Below are positions 10,492 to 22,789 of a DNA stretch of 64,000 nucleotides, piece by piece. Both the position numbers and the translations under genes were made by a program. Numbering within the stretch: the first letter of the stretch is position 1; every line of letters begins with the position of its first letter. Origin of the DNA: Pyxicephalus adspersus (lineage: Eukaryota; Chordata; Amphibia; Anura; Pyxicephalidae); contig NC_092861.1 of the NCBI RefSeq assembly GCF_032062135.1, forward strand, positions 122,462,564 to 122,526,563, given 5' to 3'. The notes beneath the pieces are model-generated. The model ran no database searches and was not told the origin of the DNA. It saw nothing but the letters and a program-made list of their open reading frames with translations.

Positions 10492-12530
10492 GGTCACTGC
10501 ATTTTATTTTCAAACTATGCTTTCACGGGGCAGGCATGTTCTGGGCCAGATCAGTGCACCAACCTGCACCAGTGAGACCAACCTGTGTAATGGTGGAATT
10601 CCCGGGGACAGGCAGGGCTCAGGGTAAGAAGGCAGAATTAGAAGAGTGTTGATAAGTAAGAACATTGTTGTTTTGCAGAAAAAGACGGGAGGAATGGGAT
10701 GCAGAAAGATAGCAAGGACAGTGCTAGAGCAAGGGGAGTGTAATGATGACTTTAAAAACTGCAAAAAGAAGTGCAAGGGAGCATGATAAAAATAGCTGCA
10801 CTGTAAAAAGAAAAATATAAATTACATCTTAGAGATGTAAAAATGATGCTAAGCCTAAATTTATACATTACATAAACAACTCAATCCTCAACTTTAAATG
10901 GAAAATATAATGAAGCGAAGTAATCTATTCAACATAAGGTTAATAAAATGACACATCGAGCAAGAAATGACTACAGTTCATGAAAATTTGAACTGAATAA
11001 AATATGAATCAAGCCTTAGGGTATGTTAAACTTGCTAATACAGTTAGTTACTTTAAAATTTAAATGAACAAAAATCATATGATTTAACAATTGTACAATA
11101 GGTTTCAAGCTTTTGCTCCAAGGAAAGTTCCCATTACCGAAGACAGATTGTTGCTGGTGGTGGCTATTTGCTTTATAGAAACTTTAGATACATTTCATAA
11201 CAAGAAAGCAAAGGAATATCAAGACAGCATGAAAGAACAAAAATGTAAAAACTAGCAAAGAATAATGTTATTAGGTTAGCAATTATAATTCTATCAGAGG
11301 GGTTCATTAAAAATTCATGGAATATTATTGTGATTTAAATAATTGTGAATACTGGTTACTTGCTAGAAGATAAGTTTTTATGTTTGTTCTTAATATGTTT
11401 GGTGAAATTCTCTCTGTGTCAGCAAATTTGCTTTTTTTCTAACAAACTTCTAACAAATTACTTATGCCTTTCTCCAAATATGGTAATTATAGCTGCACAA
11501 ATAAAAACATGTAATAGTCTATATGAAGCATTTAACACTAAGATTTTATAGCACTGTCAATATTTATTTTTGTATTAATGGGTGAGTCCAGCCCAAAGAC
11601 CAAAATCCTATATTTTAAAAAATGCTTGAGAGTCAAAGAAGATCCAAATCCAAACATTTCATATACATTTTAACGTCAAGGAAATTTTACAAGTTGTTTT
11701 CAATCATTTTAAGTCAGTAGGCTTCATTTAAAGAATATATGTTGATCCTGGTGACTTTCTGTTGTGGGGTAACAGCTGTCTACTAATTGCCAATATACCC
11801 CTGGAGGAGCCTACAAGTCACTACACTGATACACATTGGTTCTTACATGGGTGGTTACTCAAGCCAATTAAGCCAATTAGGTTTCTTACTATTTTTATAC
11901 TTCATTTTATTAACTGAGTATCATGTAAGCCCCCTTGTTGAAGTCAGAGGGTCCACTCAAGTCAGGAGATCTCACCAATATTGCTCTGAGAATTTCTTTA
12001 GGAATCCTATATTTTGCTGTCTTTTATATTTTGCTGACTCTTGTGCTCTGAAGCATTTATTGTCACATCATCTTCCAGACTCTGATGGATATGCTCCAGG
12101 ATGCTGTGTCAGACATTTAACTTGGGTTAAAGCTGCCTGTTTGTTGGTTGACAAATTCCTAACAAACTTGTGATCAGTAGGGTGGATCAAAATTTTATAA
12201 AAATGTTGTTTTGAATGGGTCGACTCTTTGCCTAAACATGAAGCTCCAGGATAAGCAAATGACCTGGAGTTAGCCAAGACTTGAGGGCTCAGCCCTTTGT
12301 AAGCTGAAAACCCAAAAGAAATGATTTGGATTGAGAAGATCTAGCTCAAACTGTTTCTGTGTTGGGCACCTGGATTTAGGGGATGATAAAGAATACCTCT
12401 GGAATATAATTCTGTATTGAAAGGCCTGGTAGAGCACCCATAAAACCTGTTTTATCAGGAGCTATTTACTTTGTTGAGTGGACCTGAAGTCTTAGGTCAA
12501 AGCTTTGAATAGGTATCAACGCCCAATCCT
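10492..12530. other. AT-rich non-coding sequence, no gene seen
   Basis: A 128-codon frame (11,787-12,173, plus) and an overlapping 69-codon frame on the other strand (12,068-12,277) show no recognisable domain. Neither has supporting context. Confidence 0.5.
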
Positions 12531-12532
12531 GA

Positions 12533-13001
12533 GTTTAAAGAGGAACTATACGGTAAAAAAAAAAATACACTTATCTTCAATCCCACAGGGCAGTGCGATC
12601 ACTCCAGGGGTGTCCGGCATGGGGTCCCGCGTCGTCTCAACATCCGTCCTGGAGCCGCCATATTCGTCTTCTCTTTCGGGTCCTTCATCCTATGTCACCC
12701 GACCCAGGTGCGAGATCGAGTGATGTAGGGTGCTCTTTTTTAGCAAAAAGGCTCCTTCTGCAGAATAAGCGAAGAGCTTCCCGGGATGCCTGACATAGGT
12801 TTCCCGGGGGGCTTTGTGCTCACATTCATCCTTGACAACATAGGCAGCCGAGAATTTAGGGTCAGTGTTGCACCCTTTTTTTCCCTTAAAAAAGGGGTTT
12901 TGCACCAAAAAAAACAAAAAAAAAATGAATTTTTACCTTACATGAAAGGTTCTCTACCCTTTTATGTAAAGTGAAAATTCTGAGTTTAGGTACACTTTAA
13001 C
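12533..13001 (+). repeat. Complete copy of the 8.2-kb interspersed element family
   Basis: It starts gtttaaagaggaactatac and ends ggtacactttaac, so the termini are imperfect inverted repeats (gttaaagtgtac versus gtttaaagaggaac). The body is GC-rich (ggggtcccgcgtcgtc, cctatgtcacccgaccc), followed by A-rich runs and the shared words tttatgtaaagtgaaaat. Three short frames inside (12,505-12,974) are repeat-internal and not genes. No transposase is present, so it is non-autonomous. Confidence 0.7.
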
Positions 13002-13319
13002 AATAAAGTGTTTAAAGAGATCTAAAGGACTGAACTTAATTTATCTATGCAGTTGAGTAAGTGTCATTACTTGAGGAAAGGATTATCATAGCTTAGGTAA
13101 CTACTTACCCTACAAAATACCCAAATGAGTGGGGACTTTGCAATAGTATCATATCAGGAAAGTCCCATATATCTCACCATTGTGAAGGCTCAATCTCTTT
13201 TTTCTGAACATTTTCTGAATTACCTGATGTGATAATAAGCAGCAGTTGTACAAAACAAAATGCCACTATATAAACTAATATATGAGAATATTGACTACTG
13301 TTTACAATGTTTTAATATT

Positions 13320-14040
13320 TCCCTGGGATCATCTGCCAGGGTCTCCACAGGCGGGTTGCCCGGGATTACCTGGGAGGCGCAGGGTCTAAGTGACACCAGG
13401 TCTTTACCAAGGCACCCCGCAAGAGGTGATGGGCCAGTAGCCTAGATGCCATTAGGCTCTTTGCTGCTTGATGTTAGCAGGTTGCAACCCTCGGGGTCAC
13501 CCTACCTGAGGAGGAAAGCTTGAACAACCTCTGTGTGTAGACAGGCGGAAGGCCAATATTGTTCAGGGCAGGCAGGCGTAATCAAGGTCCAAGCAAGTCA
13601 GGGCAGGTGGCAAACCAGCATAGTAAGAGTCCAGGCACAGGTCAGGGCAGGCAGCAAACAAGCACAGTCAAATTTCAGGCACGGATCAGGGCAGTCGGCC
13701 AACAAGCATAGCTGGGCCCAGGCACAGGATCAGAAATAGCAAAAAGGTACATCACAGACTAGCAAGGTAGCTGGTGCAAAGTCTCAGCACCACCCACCAA
13801 TATTGCTGAGGCTAAATTGCCTCTGTCCCTTTGTGGAGCTCCTCTTCCTAGGGATGTGTAAGTTTGTGCAATAATGCCCACAGAAATGTGAGATTGGGAA
13901 GTATCGAAGGCTAACTTAGGCAGAGACAGAGAGTGAGTGCTGCACCTGGCGGCTCGACAAGGTAGACAGGTGTGGGACGCCGCAGGACAGTTCAGTGGGG
14001 AGTGCTGCAGGAACAGACAGGTATTATGACATCACCAAAA
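13320..14040. repeat. GC-rich interspersed repeat with an internal minisatellite
   Basis: Composition shifts abruptly from AT-rich flanks to GC-rich sequence with words such as gggttgcccgggattacctg and ggtgtgggacgccgcagg. It shares the recurrent word caggtcagggcaggcagca with 17,880-18,530 and more weakly with 33,238-33,370. It may be a retroelement portion (LTR or SINE). The family is not named and the borders are approximate. Confidence 0.55.
13563..13735. repeat. 44-base minisatellite inside the GC-rich repeat
   Basis: The core tcaggg recurs at 13,598, 13,642 and 13,686, and tcag again at 13,730, each 44 bases apart. A first, shorter unit starts at 13,563. Units share tcagggcagg...aacaagca...ccaggcac but have diverged from each other. 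Confidence 0.88.
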
Positions 14041-16220
14041 CAGATGTTAAATAAGGGGGAATATTGTAGCCATAGTCATCATTACATTCAGGCACTTCTT
14101 GGATCATATGGCTCATCCTGACCAAAAATATTCACGTCTGTTAGCCAGAGACTTATTCACTGACATAAATCTGCAAACAATGGAAATGTAGGAAATTGTT
14201 ACATTAAATAACACATCATAATTTATTAAAACAAAAATAAACATGTGGAGATTGTAAAATCAGGGACACACAGTGTACATGAATAGAATTGGACTGACAA
14301 AATGCGCTTTTTTGAAATGTGACTGCGGATGAGATCTAGCAGTGACAGCTATATGTTTGAATGATGCTTTGCATGTGTCAAACAGTCAGAGAGCTTTAGA
14401 TATGTCTCTATTGGTCTGGAGACTGTAATCTTCCCAAAGGAGATACTGTCACATGAAATTTGTGTTTTGCTGTTCCTTTCCGCATGACATTGTGTATTGC
14501 CAGTAAATATGTGTAGGGACGCATTCCCAGGGCTGCCTCTGGTCCTTCAACAACACAGTTGATTCAAATTCAACAGAACATTGTTCATTCTTTGAAATAA
14601 ATGTATAGTTGAAATGCACTTATTTTCTTAGTTCAGAACCTCGATCGTGGTTAGCCCTTTATATATTTATGGTGTAAATAATAATGGTTTATAAAATGGC
14701 AAATGTTCAAACAAATCCAAGCCTTTACGAAATCAAAATCCATAAGGACCTGTGTGCATGAGGTTTTACTTTAAAGTTGCTTTACTCCTTAAACAAGGCA
14801 ATGGATATGGAAAAGCAGCTTAAAGCAGCTTGTTGCATGTATGAAAGTTCTTGTATAATTAACCACATGTTCATAATATTATATCAAAATTACGTGGTTG
14901 AGATAGTATGTTTTAGAGTACAAGAATTGCTGACTTGTGTGGACTGGGGAACTTAGTGTTATTATATCTAAAAGTTATTTGGCACCTAATGCAAGCAGTG
15001 TCTGTGTCCATGCTTCTAGAGCTTTGGTATGTTGTAAAATTTGAGTTATTTTGTATAGTTCTGAAAGGGGAACAAGACACTGATTCAATTGTTGTCACAG
15101 ACAATCTTTGTGCCATCTCTTTTCCTTTTTTATGATTGTCACACTGTTCAGACATTTTGTCTTTATGTTATTTTGATGTTGTAGTTAGTCTCTGGAGACC
15201 AGAACAAACCACCTGAAAATTTGGTGTTAAGATTTAAGACAGAAAAAATGTAGACTATTTGGATCACTAATGGTCCTAGAAGTACAGAACTGAGCAAGCT
15301 CAAATTAATCTCAAAGACAAACCAAACATACCTGAAAGCATATTGCATTTGCCCATGTACACAACACCCAAGAGTTCATCCACATTATATGTGGAGCAAT
15401 GCACACATATCTACACGCACATTTTGTATATTGTTTAATGCTGCATTACAGCAACCAATTTGTTTGAAATGGGCTGGCAGCACAACTTAACACACCTGCG
15501 GCATTTTGGCAATGTAGCACACTATATGTACCCCATGTGCATTGCAAGGCACTTTACTGCAGGTGCATTGGCAGCTACTGTGTATATAAAAGGGATATAT
15601 TAAATATGTAGAAGTTATATATTATGTTGCTGTTCAGTTTATAGTTATAGTCAAATTATGCCTGAATATTATTCATTCAGTTCAGTTCTATGAGGACCAA
15701 AAAATGAAATACTAATTAAACTATAATACATTACATAGTACCATTGTAATGTCCAATTTGTTCTTTGTAAATGCTCTTGATTGTTTCTTAAACAGGTTGA
15801 ATTTCCAAAAATTTAAAAGATGATGGTATATTTTTTAAAATTATTTGCAGTACGTAGTATATTACAGCAAAGCGTACAATTGAACAAAATTTCCACACCA
15901 ATCCATAAAAATATCATTTATCCATCATTTAAGAAAACATTTTATAGATCATAATATACGTACAGTACATGCTGAAAACTTTAACAATATTTACTACAAA
16001 GTGCACATACCCAGACCTATGCATACATTGCAACAAACTCTCCATGTGAATCAATGGAGAGCTAACAGCTGATTCAGAGGATATTTTTGTTGGGGCTCTG
16101 GGTCATTTTAGGCAATACCTTTCTGGATCAAGAAATAGCGAGAATAAGACTGGGAGGAAGGCTGGAGGCAATGGAAGCTTTCAAATAGAGTAACTGTTCA
16201 GTGGTATGGGACATGATTAA
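14041..16220. other. AT-rich non-coding sequence, no gene seen
   Basis: Overlapping short frames on opposite strands at 14,913-15,155 are not supported as genes. No tandem structure was noticed. Confidence 0.5.
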
Positions 16221-16221
16221 A

Positions 16222-16410
16222 GCAGAACCAAAGTTCCACTTTGAAGATGTGCAATCAGACAGGTCTTTATTACAGAAAGGGACAGGAGATGTGCATGCAC
16301 AGTTTAGCACAGGATGCAGGAATACTCAGTGCATCCAGGCTTCTCCTATGGCTGCCAGTAGAGAATGAACTTTATGTCATCCTGACCACTCAAGATCACC
16401 GAAGAGAAAA
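16222..16410 (+). repeat. Fragment of an interspersed repeat family also at 41,402-41,690 and 51,427-51,730
   Basis: Shared words in order are aagttccactttgaa, caggtctttattacagaaag and gggacagg, followed by gtgcatgcacag. The other copies read gtgtttattgcagaaagaga and ccagaaagagacaggcatg at the matching place. The internal 67-codon frame is repeat-derived. Confidence 0.5.
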
Positions 16411-17505
16411 AAAAAGATGCCATAATGGAACACAGGTGAATTGATTTAAACAAATTGTGATCTGGTAAGGTTATTTTTTTGGAAAAAGGACATCATCTGT
16501 CCCTTCTGCAATACAAGACCTGCTCAATTGCAATTTAAAAATAAAAAAAGCTTCAGCTCCTGCCCTAATGTGCTGCCTAGATGCTCTGTAAGCCACAATT
16601 ACAAAACCCATCATTCTCACATATATATTTATTAATACACAGTATATATATAAAATGCATCATTGCACTTTGTATTTAAATGTCTCTAATTACAGAGCGT
16701 ATAGCTATAGAAAAACCCATCTATTTATATAACAATGCAATTGAAATATACTTTCAAGGTCACGATTATTTACAGCATTTAACAAGGTCTGTTCCTACAG
16801 CCGGAAGCAAGCTTTGGATTGATTTTTTTTTTAGGTGTGCTGATTGCTTGTTCTCTATAGCAAGAGCTATTATTAGATTACAATGATTTATTAAAGCCGA
16901 TGTATTGTAAAGACCCAGGAAATGTCCAACCAAGGATTACCTTCACACTGGGGACATAATGATAGTAATATTATCAGGTCTTTTATCGACACTTGCATTA
17001 CATGGTTATGTAGTAAGACTTAGGCTATATCCACATCTCTGGATTTTTGGTGAAGATTACCAAGGCTTTAAAGGCTTTTAATACTGTATAATGTAATATG
17101 TACACTGCACACAGATCTGATGCAAACAGTGGGCTTGCTGTTTTGATGAAATATGAAAATATAAAGTAACCTTGATGAATAGGTGTCATTAGTGGAAATT
17201 TCTAGGCAGACTGAATTTGCCTGCAGACCACCCTAGGTAACATGCACATGTCGAGCAAAGCCCCCATTAATAAAAGCAATAAAATCTAATAAATAATAGG
17301 AGAGAATCAGGTCAGGCTGGGAAAGAAAAGGCTAGATAATGGTGGATGTCCTTCAGTCACAAATTAAAGCAGTCTCAGTCTGGCTTGCAGCAGCTTTAAA
17401 TGCACACTGTGAGAAATGAAACAAATGTTTCAAGTGTATGTGAACCCATCATTTTGTAGATGTTTTGAGTTAGTGCTACACTAAGACTACAATATGAATT
17501 GTGTT
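16411..17505. other. AT-rich non-coding sequence, no gene seen
   Basis: It holds short TA stretches near 16,622 and 16,645 only. No exon, RNA gene or repeat could be supported. Confidence 0.5.
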
Positions 17506-17510
17506 ATTAA

Positions 17511-17700
17511 AGTATATGTAAAGCAAAACTTTGTTTTTAAAATTTGTATTTTCCTGCACTACTTCCTGTCCTGAAGACCCATATAGAATTATCATGAGAA
17601 CAAGTGTCACACTGAAAGAAATTTTCTCTATTCATATTCTTCTGTTCTTCTGGTGAATCAAAATTTTGGATCTGCTTCCTCACTTTGATTCCAAATGGTA
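17511..17700 (+). repeat. Left-end fragment of the 48,501-49,081 element family
   Basis: It starts taaagtatatgtaaagcaaa, nearly the same as the left end at 48,501 (taaagtatatgtgaagaaaa). A C-rich piece with cttcctgtcctgaagaccc follows. The right end is not recognisable; an attattatt run follows at 17,702. Confidence 0.5.
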
Positions 17701-17879
17701 ATTATTATTATTAATATTACTACTTATTATTAATGTACCATAGCTTTCCGTAGCACTGTACTCAGTATAATACAAGTACTAGTTGTGTACAGGTATATAA
17801 ATACAAACATAAATAGTCTAAATGATAAAAATAACATCCAACAATACCACTTGTAGAACCATTACAACATATGTGTAAT

Positions 17880-18530
17880 GTGCCTGGGCACACAAACCAC
17901 AGCCAACTCCAGAAAACCATTTATCAAGCTTTATTGTGTCGTCATAAAATAAGGCAAAGGTCATTCACAGAAGATCAGTCCGATAATCGTGGTACAGATG
18001 GATAAGGCAAAGGCAGATCAGGAACAATCCAAGGTCAGGGCAGGCAGCAGGCAAAAGTAGTCAGAAACAATCCAAAGTCAGGGCAGGCAGAGTTCAGGCA
18101 GAAACAGATATCAGACCGGGTCACTATTGGTAATGAGACAACAGGTTAATATAAACCAACACACATAGAATGCACCCAAGGACACTGTACTCACAGAGGC
18201 TTATAGCGGGCAATGGTGTTTAGGACAGGCTCTCCTTAAATGGTCAGAGTGGCCAATGACCTTGCCCCACCTGGCCCCATTTGATTGGAGGATAACTGAT
18301 TCGACTGAAGTGCCCTACTTTGCACGTGCGCATCACTGTTCACGTCCATAGGGATGCTGGGGATGGTGCCTGGCCCATCAGTAGTTCGGCCAGAACAGAT
18401 CCCTCCGCCGGCAGAGAGAGACGCGCTGCGAGCAGGGCAGCAGCCTCAGCCATGCTGCCTGCTGCAGCTCTGTCCCCCTCGTTGTCTGCAATCCCCAAGG
18501 ACGGCGCTGGCTAGGTAAATGCCTTACAAT
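17880..18530. repeat. GC-rich interspersed repeat related to 13,320-14,040
   Basis: Within an AT-rich setting this block has tcagggcaggcag words, a CpG-rich right part (cctccgccggcagagagaga, gacggcgctggctagg) and a sharp right border near 18,530. ttacaacatatg at about 17,862 and ttacaatatgtc at about 18,523 may be a diverged target duplication, but this is weak. The 64-codon frame 18,320-18,514 lies in the CpG-rich part and is judged repeat-derived. A retroelement origin is likely but unproven. Confidence 0.6.
18018..18100. repeat. Two 43-base tandem units
   Basis: tcaggaacaatccaaggtca (18,018) and tcagaaacaatccaaagtca (18,061) begin two successive units with a period of 43. Both go on with gggcaggcag. 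This matches the period and core of the minisatellite at 13,563-13,735. Confidence 0.8.
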
Positions 18531-18539
18531 ATGTCATTA

Positions 18540-20175
18540 TAATAGGGGGAGAGCCCTTTCTCATGTGGGCCTGCACTCTGGCAATTAGGATTTTTAGAGA
18601 GGGAATCTCCTTAAAATGTATGTGCTTTTTTTTATTTATTTGAAGGCAACTTTTGTAAAACTTTATGGTTTTGCACCTAACGCTGCATACACACATCAAA
18701 TCATGAAATTATTTCCAATAACTGTACAACAAACTCTGTACAGACAGTGCTGTTCAGTTCTGTGGAGAGGAGGGGATGAGCTAGTGCTAGTGGCACCTTT
18801 TCCTCCTCTATGGAAAATTTCAGCGATTGTCCCTGGTTGGGCATTTAGTGGTCCTCTACAGTGGATTGCTAAATTACGTTTGTGGAACACTAAACACATG
18901 GTAGATTTTGCCTGAGATGATCATGGCTATTTGTTGTAGTAACACATTTCTTGCATGCATACATTAGAACATGAGCATTAGGTAGACATGTAAAGGATGA
19001 TCCTAAAATACAATGGTTATAGGTTCACATTTCTTGTGGACCTCACTTGAAATCCTGAGGTTTGGGGAGCTCTGATGGGTAAACTGCAAGGCCAAGGCAT
19101 ACTGCCCCTGACTGTTGGGTCATAGCCAGTATAGACAACCTGTCTGAGCAATAGTGAGGTGGGACAAGTAAATCTTTAGGGACAAAAATGGCTGTTCACA
19201 TATTAACGTGGATTTACCCCTGAGAGGTGATGTTTATCTGCCATTCCTGAACTAATTGTAAAGAATGCTAATTGCTCGGAGGTCAAGTTGATCAACCACA
19301 AAAGGATGAACACTGGAGTTGCATGATTATTCTGGGTCAGTGATTGAGAAGGTAATAAAGGACAAGGATCAGAACACCAACCAGGCAAGAATAATTCTTT
19401 AGAATGAAGTCATCATTAGGAGCTAACTTATTTTCCCAGCAAAATGTCCATTTTAATTCTCCCCTGGAATAGTAACTCCTAAGACCTACAAAACATATAA
19501 ATGCAAATTAATCTGCCTACAATTTTGGATTATAGCAAAGGTCCTTGAACAGAACTTGTATTCCGCAGATATTGAATAGAAACCACTACATTCAAGCAGG
19601 GATTTCTGCAAACTGTCAACCCAAACCCACAATTGTCCCATGTAACATTATTATAATATTCTAAATTATACACAGAGATGTTTGAGATATTTAAATATTA
19701 TTTCAAAGAAACTTAACTTCTGTAGCTAGTTCTAGATTAAAGTAAAATTCAGAGGAGGAGAATTGTGACCACAAGGTATTGTAGGTTTCCATGACTTTTG
19801 GCAAATATAAAAAAATATTTTAGATTAACTAAATTTTCATTGCTGTGGGTGATCTTTTGCTATAATTAAGCCATACAGTCACTTTTGTAAAGGTCCTGCA
19901 GCAGTCCAGACACCCTAAGCTGCTACTTTTGCCACCAAAACTTCTGGACCTACTTTGTCCATTGGCATTGGGTCACCACTGAATATGCGACTCTATGCAA
20001 ACAGAGCCAGGCTCACCATGAACCATCAAAAGTGAGCAAAAAAAACAAAAGCCACCAGGAGTCAGGGAAAAGGCTTTTATGGCAAAAGAGAGTTTACAGT
20101 TCCTTTCTGCCAAAATCGCCTACCTCCTGGTGTTTTTCTTTTTATGGGTTAAGCACCACTTTAGGTGATACAAAA
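18540..20175. other. Non-coding sequence, no gene seen
   Basis: A 99-codon frame (18,616-18,915) and its 67-codon shadow on the other strand lack recognisable domains. No tandem or inverted structure was noticed. Confidence 0.45.
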
Positions 20176-20176
20176 C

Positions 20177-20179
<3 letters not shown>

Positions 20180-20217
<38 letters not shown>

Positions 20218-20222
20218 TAGAT
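20180..20222. repeat. TA microsatellite
   Basis: About 17 TA units, ending in gata steps (tagatagat). Confidence 0.95.
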
Positions 20223-20224
20223 CA

Positions 20225-22095
20225 CAGGACTCACAGCCCAGGTATTTTGTTTCATCCCACGTTTTTTTCTGTATGTATAAATTCAGATGTTGCATGTTTC
20301 ACCACTGGTTGTATTTATAATTGGCATATTTTTCTCTTTTCCTGTATAGTCTCAGCATCCTCGCTTTTTGTTATATAGGCTTATAAAAATTCTGGTGCAC
20401 AAAAAATGTAACTAAGGATACCGCATGTACATTTGATCTTCCTAAATTCTCAGGTGTCCTGCAGTGCACCCTTCTGCTTCTCAATTTTTTTTAATAGTGT
20501 ATTTTCCTGCTTTTCCTGGAAAAAAACTATCACATTTGAAGTTTCTACCCTCCCACATGGTGTTGATTTGCATTACACAATTTCGATTAAGGAGAATTCA
20601 TTAAACAAATAATGAAATAATGTGATTATAGTACTAAGCTAGAGTGCATGTTAAAAAATGGAAACCTCTTTACCTTTTTACCAGTAACCACCTATATAAG
20701 AAACATGGTAAGGGACTTTATTTCTCACAATCCCTTTCTAAACAGCAGCAGGTGTTCAAACCAACTCCAGGTGCATGATAAAAGAATAACATTTTTGTGA
20801 GTTAGCTATTTATTGATAGTTTAAGTACTTTATTTTGCCTTTTTATTAGCTTCTTTTAACCACTGCAAAGAGGGTATCAAACTGGAAAAGAAATTACAGC
20901 TCTGTAAGGATTGACCGAATCCCACTGTGCTGTCAGTCTAATACTGCCTGCAGACCGGAGGATGGAAAATGGTGTCAAAAAACCTCCCCCCGCCATCTGT
21001 ATTCCACCTATAATGCCATTTTACATCTCTACCCTGATGTTTTGACAATTGTTGTCCATGTCATTAAAAGTTTTAACACCTATGCAGACTACCTTAAACC
21101 AAGGATGGCATAATTTTATTAGATCGTGGTGGTTCACCAAATTCCACACCTCCTGGCCCTTGCACTGTAGCTGCCATGTCACATTCTATGGTGATTATAA
21201 TGGAGAAATAATGGGGTATTTCCTACACTTTTAGGACAGATGAAGCAGCTTAGAGAGCTGTGAAACGTCATCAACGTTTGGAGGAACAAGTGCAGTTGAC
21301 TAACTGCTCCTAGAGATACAATTACCTAGATAAATGAAAATGTTTACAGTCATGTGGTAGTAAGTAAATGAGTGTTGTATTTTTAATTTTTTTTAAACAC
21401 AGGACTGTGTATTAAACAAAAACACTAAAACTGCATTTAGGCTTTAGTGCCGTATGACCCTGAAGCAGTAGAAAAGTCTCATTTGCATGTTAACCGCCTT
21501 GTCAGCTTCAGACACTGAGACAAAGAAAAGACATTTTTGTTTGGACAGATTCAACTCAACTGCTTAGTATTTCTAAGGTATAATAGCCATTTACCATCTT
21601 ACCTGGCCGATATAAAGAGCTCAGCATGACAACACATTTTAATGAGGCAGACTGGGGAAGTGATTCAGATCCAGATATGTGTCTGGAAGAAGCCTGGCAA
21701 TCTTAGTTTGTGTCAGCGCTAGAATCAACAATTAGATAGGTTTCACTTTAAAAAGCCAATAATACTGTGAAGAATGGATGAGATAACTAAATAGAACAAA
21801 AGTCTTTCACCTAATAGACCTTTATATACATGTTTTAGAAACAAAACACGTCAATACAGGACATAGTTCTTTTTTGACACAGTCATGAATACCAAACGGA
21901 ACAGTTACAAGTGTTAGGAACCTTCATGGAGTGGCCAGAATTATTTTTTTTTTAGAAAATGAATAGTTCTGCTCATCTTGAATAGGGTTGTGGCTTTAAT
22001 ACCATGTCTTCATCAGCCAGGAGTAAAGCAATCAATACATTTCATATCATATGAATAAAAGAAGGACATCTGGATTCAATGTTTTACCCCTTTAG
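20225..22095. other. Non-coding sequence, part probably repeat-derived
   Basis: 21,240-21,272 holds gatgaagcagcttagagagc followed by gtgaaacg, a word order I recall from amphibian retroelements, but no element borders could be set. The rest shows no gene. Confidence 0.35.
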
Positions 22096-22099
22096 TGAT

Positions 22100-22700
22100 A
22101 CTCATTTAGTGAAACAGTTTTTTTCTAACTCGTTTTGGATGGAGGTTGGTAGGGTTGTACCATTGCCAACTTTCTATTGATATACCCCATCTAGGAGATA
22201 TCGCCTTTCTTTCTAACCTGTTATCAAAAAGAAGAGAGTAATGGGAATTTATGCTAAAAGCGACAAGGACAGCAATAAAAACACTAGTGTAGTGGGGTAG
22301 GTGTAAAAATTCTGTAAGGGCATTGTTCCCACCCGTTTCCACAATGGGGAGACTTCCATTTCTGTCCAGGTAATGGATGCCAATAGGAAGAGTAAAAAAA
22401 ATCTCCTGTTTGTGAACAAAGGAAGAAATGATAATGCATTCTCTAACAAAGTAAGGAAGTTTAGAACCCTTTTCTGTAATATATTTCTGTCCACATTCCC
22501 CAATGGATTTTTCCTGATTTCTTGTTCTGGTGGTGCATCAGATAGAACAGGAAGGCAAATTGAACCACAGGCAGTGATAAAACACATACAGTATGTATAC
22601 CAATATGTATATATAAGGTTTAGAACTTTTACTTCCTGTTCAGTTAATGGACGAGAGGACAAGAAGATATTTCTCTTTGACGAAAACACTGAAAGTTTTG
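22100..22700 (-). repeat. Possible old interspersed repeat spanned by a 146-codon open frame
   Basis: Words such as tgttcccacccgtttcc, aatggggagacttcc and cattccccaatgg recall the interior of the 48,501-49,081 family (ctgtccccgctggggagatt). The minus-strand frame 22,249-22,689 is hydrophobic in its C-terminal third, but I recognise no domain. An opposing 116-codon plus frame overlaps it. I take both as chance frames in degraded repeat sequence. Confidence 0.35.
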
Positions 22701-22762
22701 TAATACATTTTCTTGTACACTAATAAATAGCTTAGAAACCCTTGTTTGTTGTCAAACAGAAC

Positions 22763-22783
22763 GGGGGGGGGGGGGGGGGGGGG
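22763..22783. repeat. Run of 21 G residues
   Basis: Uninterrupted G21 preceded by acagaac and followed by tttaccc. On the plus strand it can in principle form a G-quadruplex. Its exact length is doubtful because homopolymers are error-prone in sequencing. Confidence 0.9.
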
Positions 22784-22789
22784 TTTACC

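Noticed and set aside
11787..12173. 128-codon plus-strand frame
   Set aside because: Opposing frame overlaps it, composition is biased by AT content, and no domain is recognisable.
18320..18514. CpG-rich 64-codon frame that could mark a first exon
   Set aside because: It lies inside a GC-rich interspersed repeat. The GC content ends at the repeat border and there is no promoter or donor context.
22249..22689. 146-codon minus-strand frame with a hydrophobic C-terminal region
   Set aside because: An overlapping frame of 116 codons exists on the other strand, sequence words resemble a repeat interior, and no family is recognisable.
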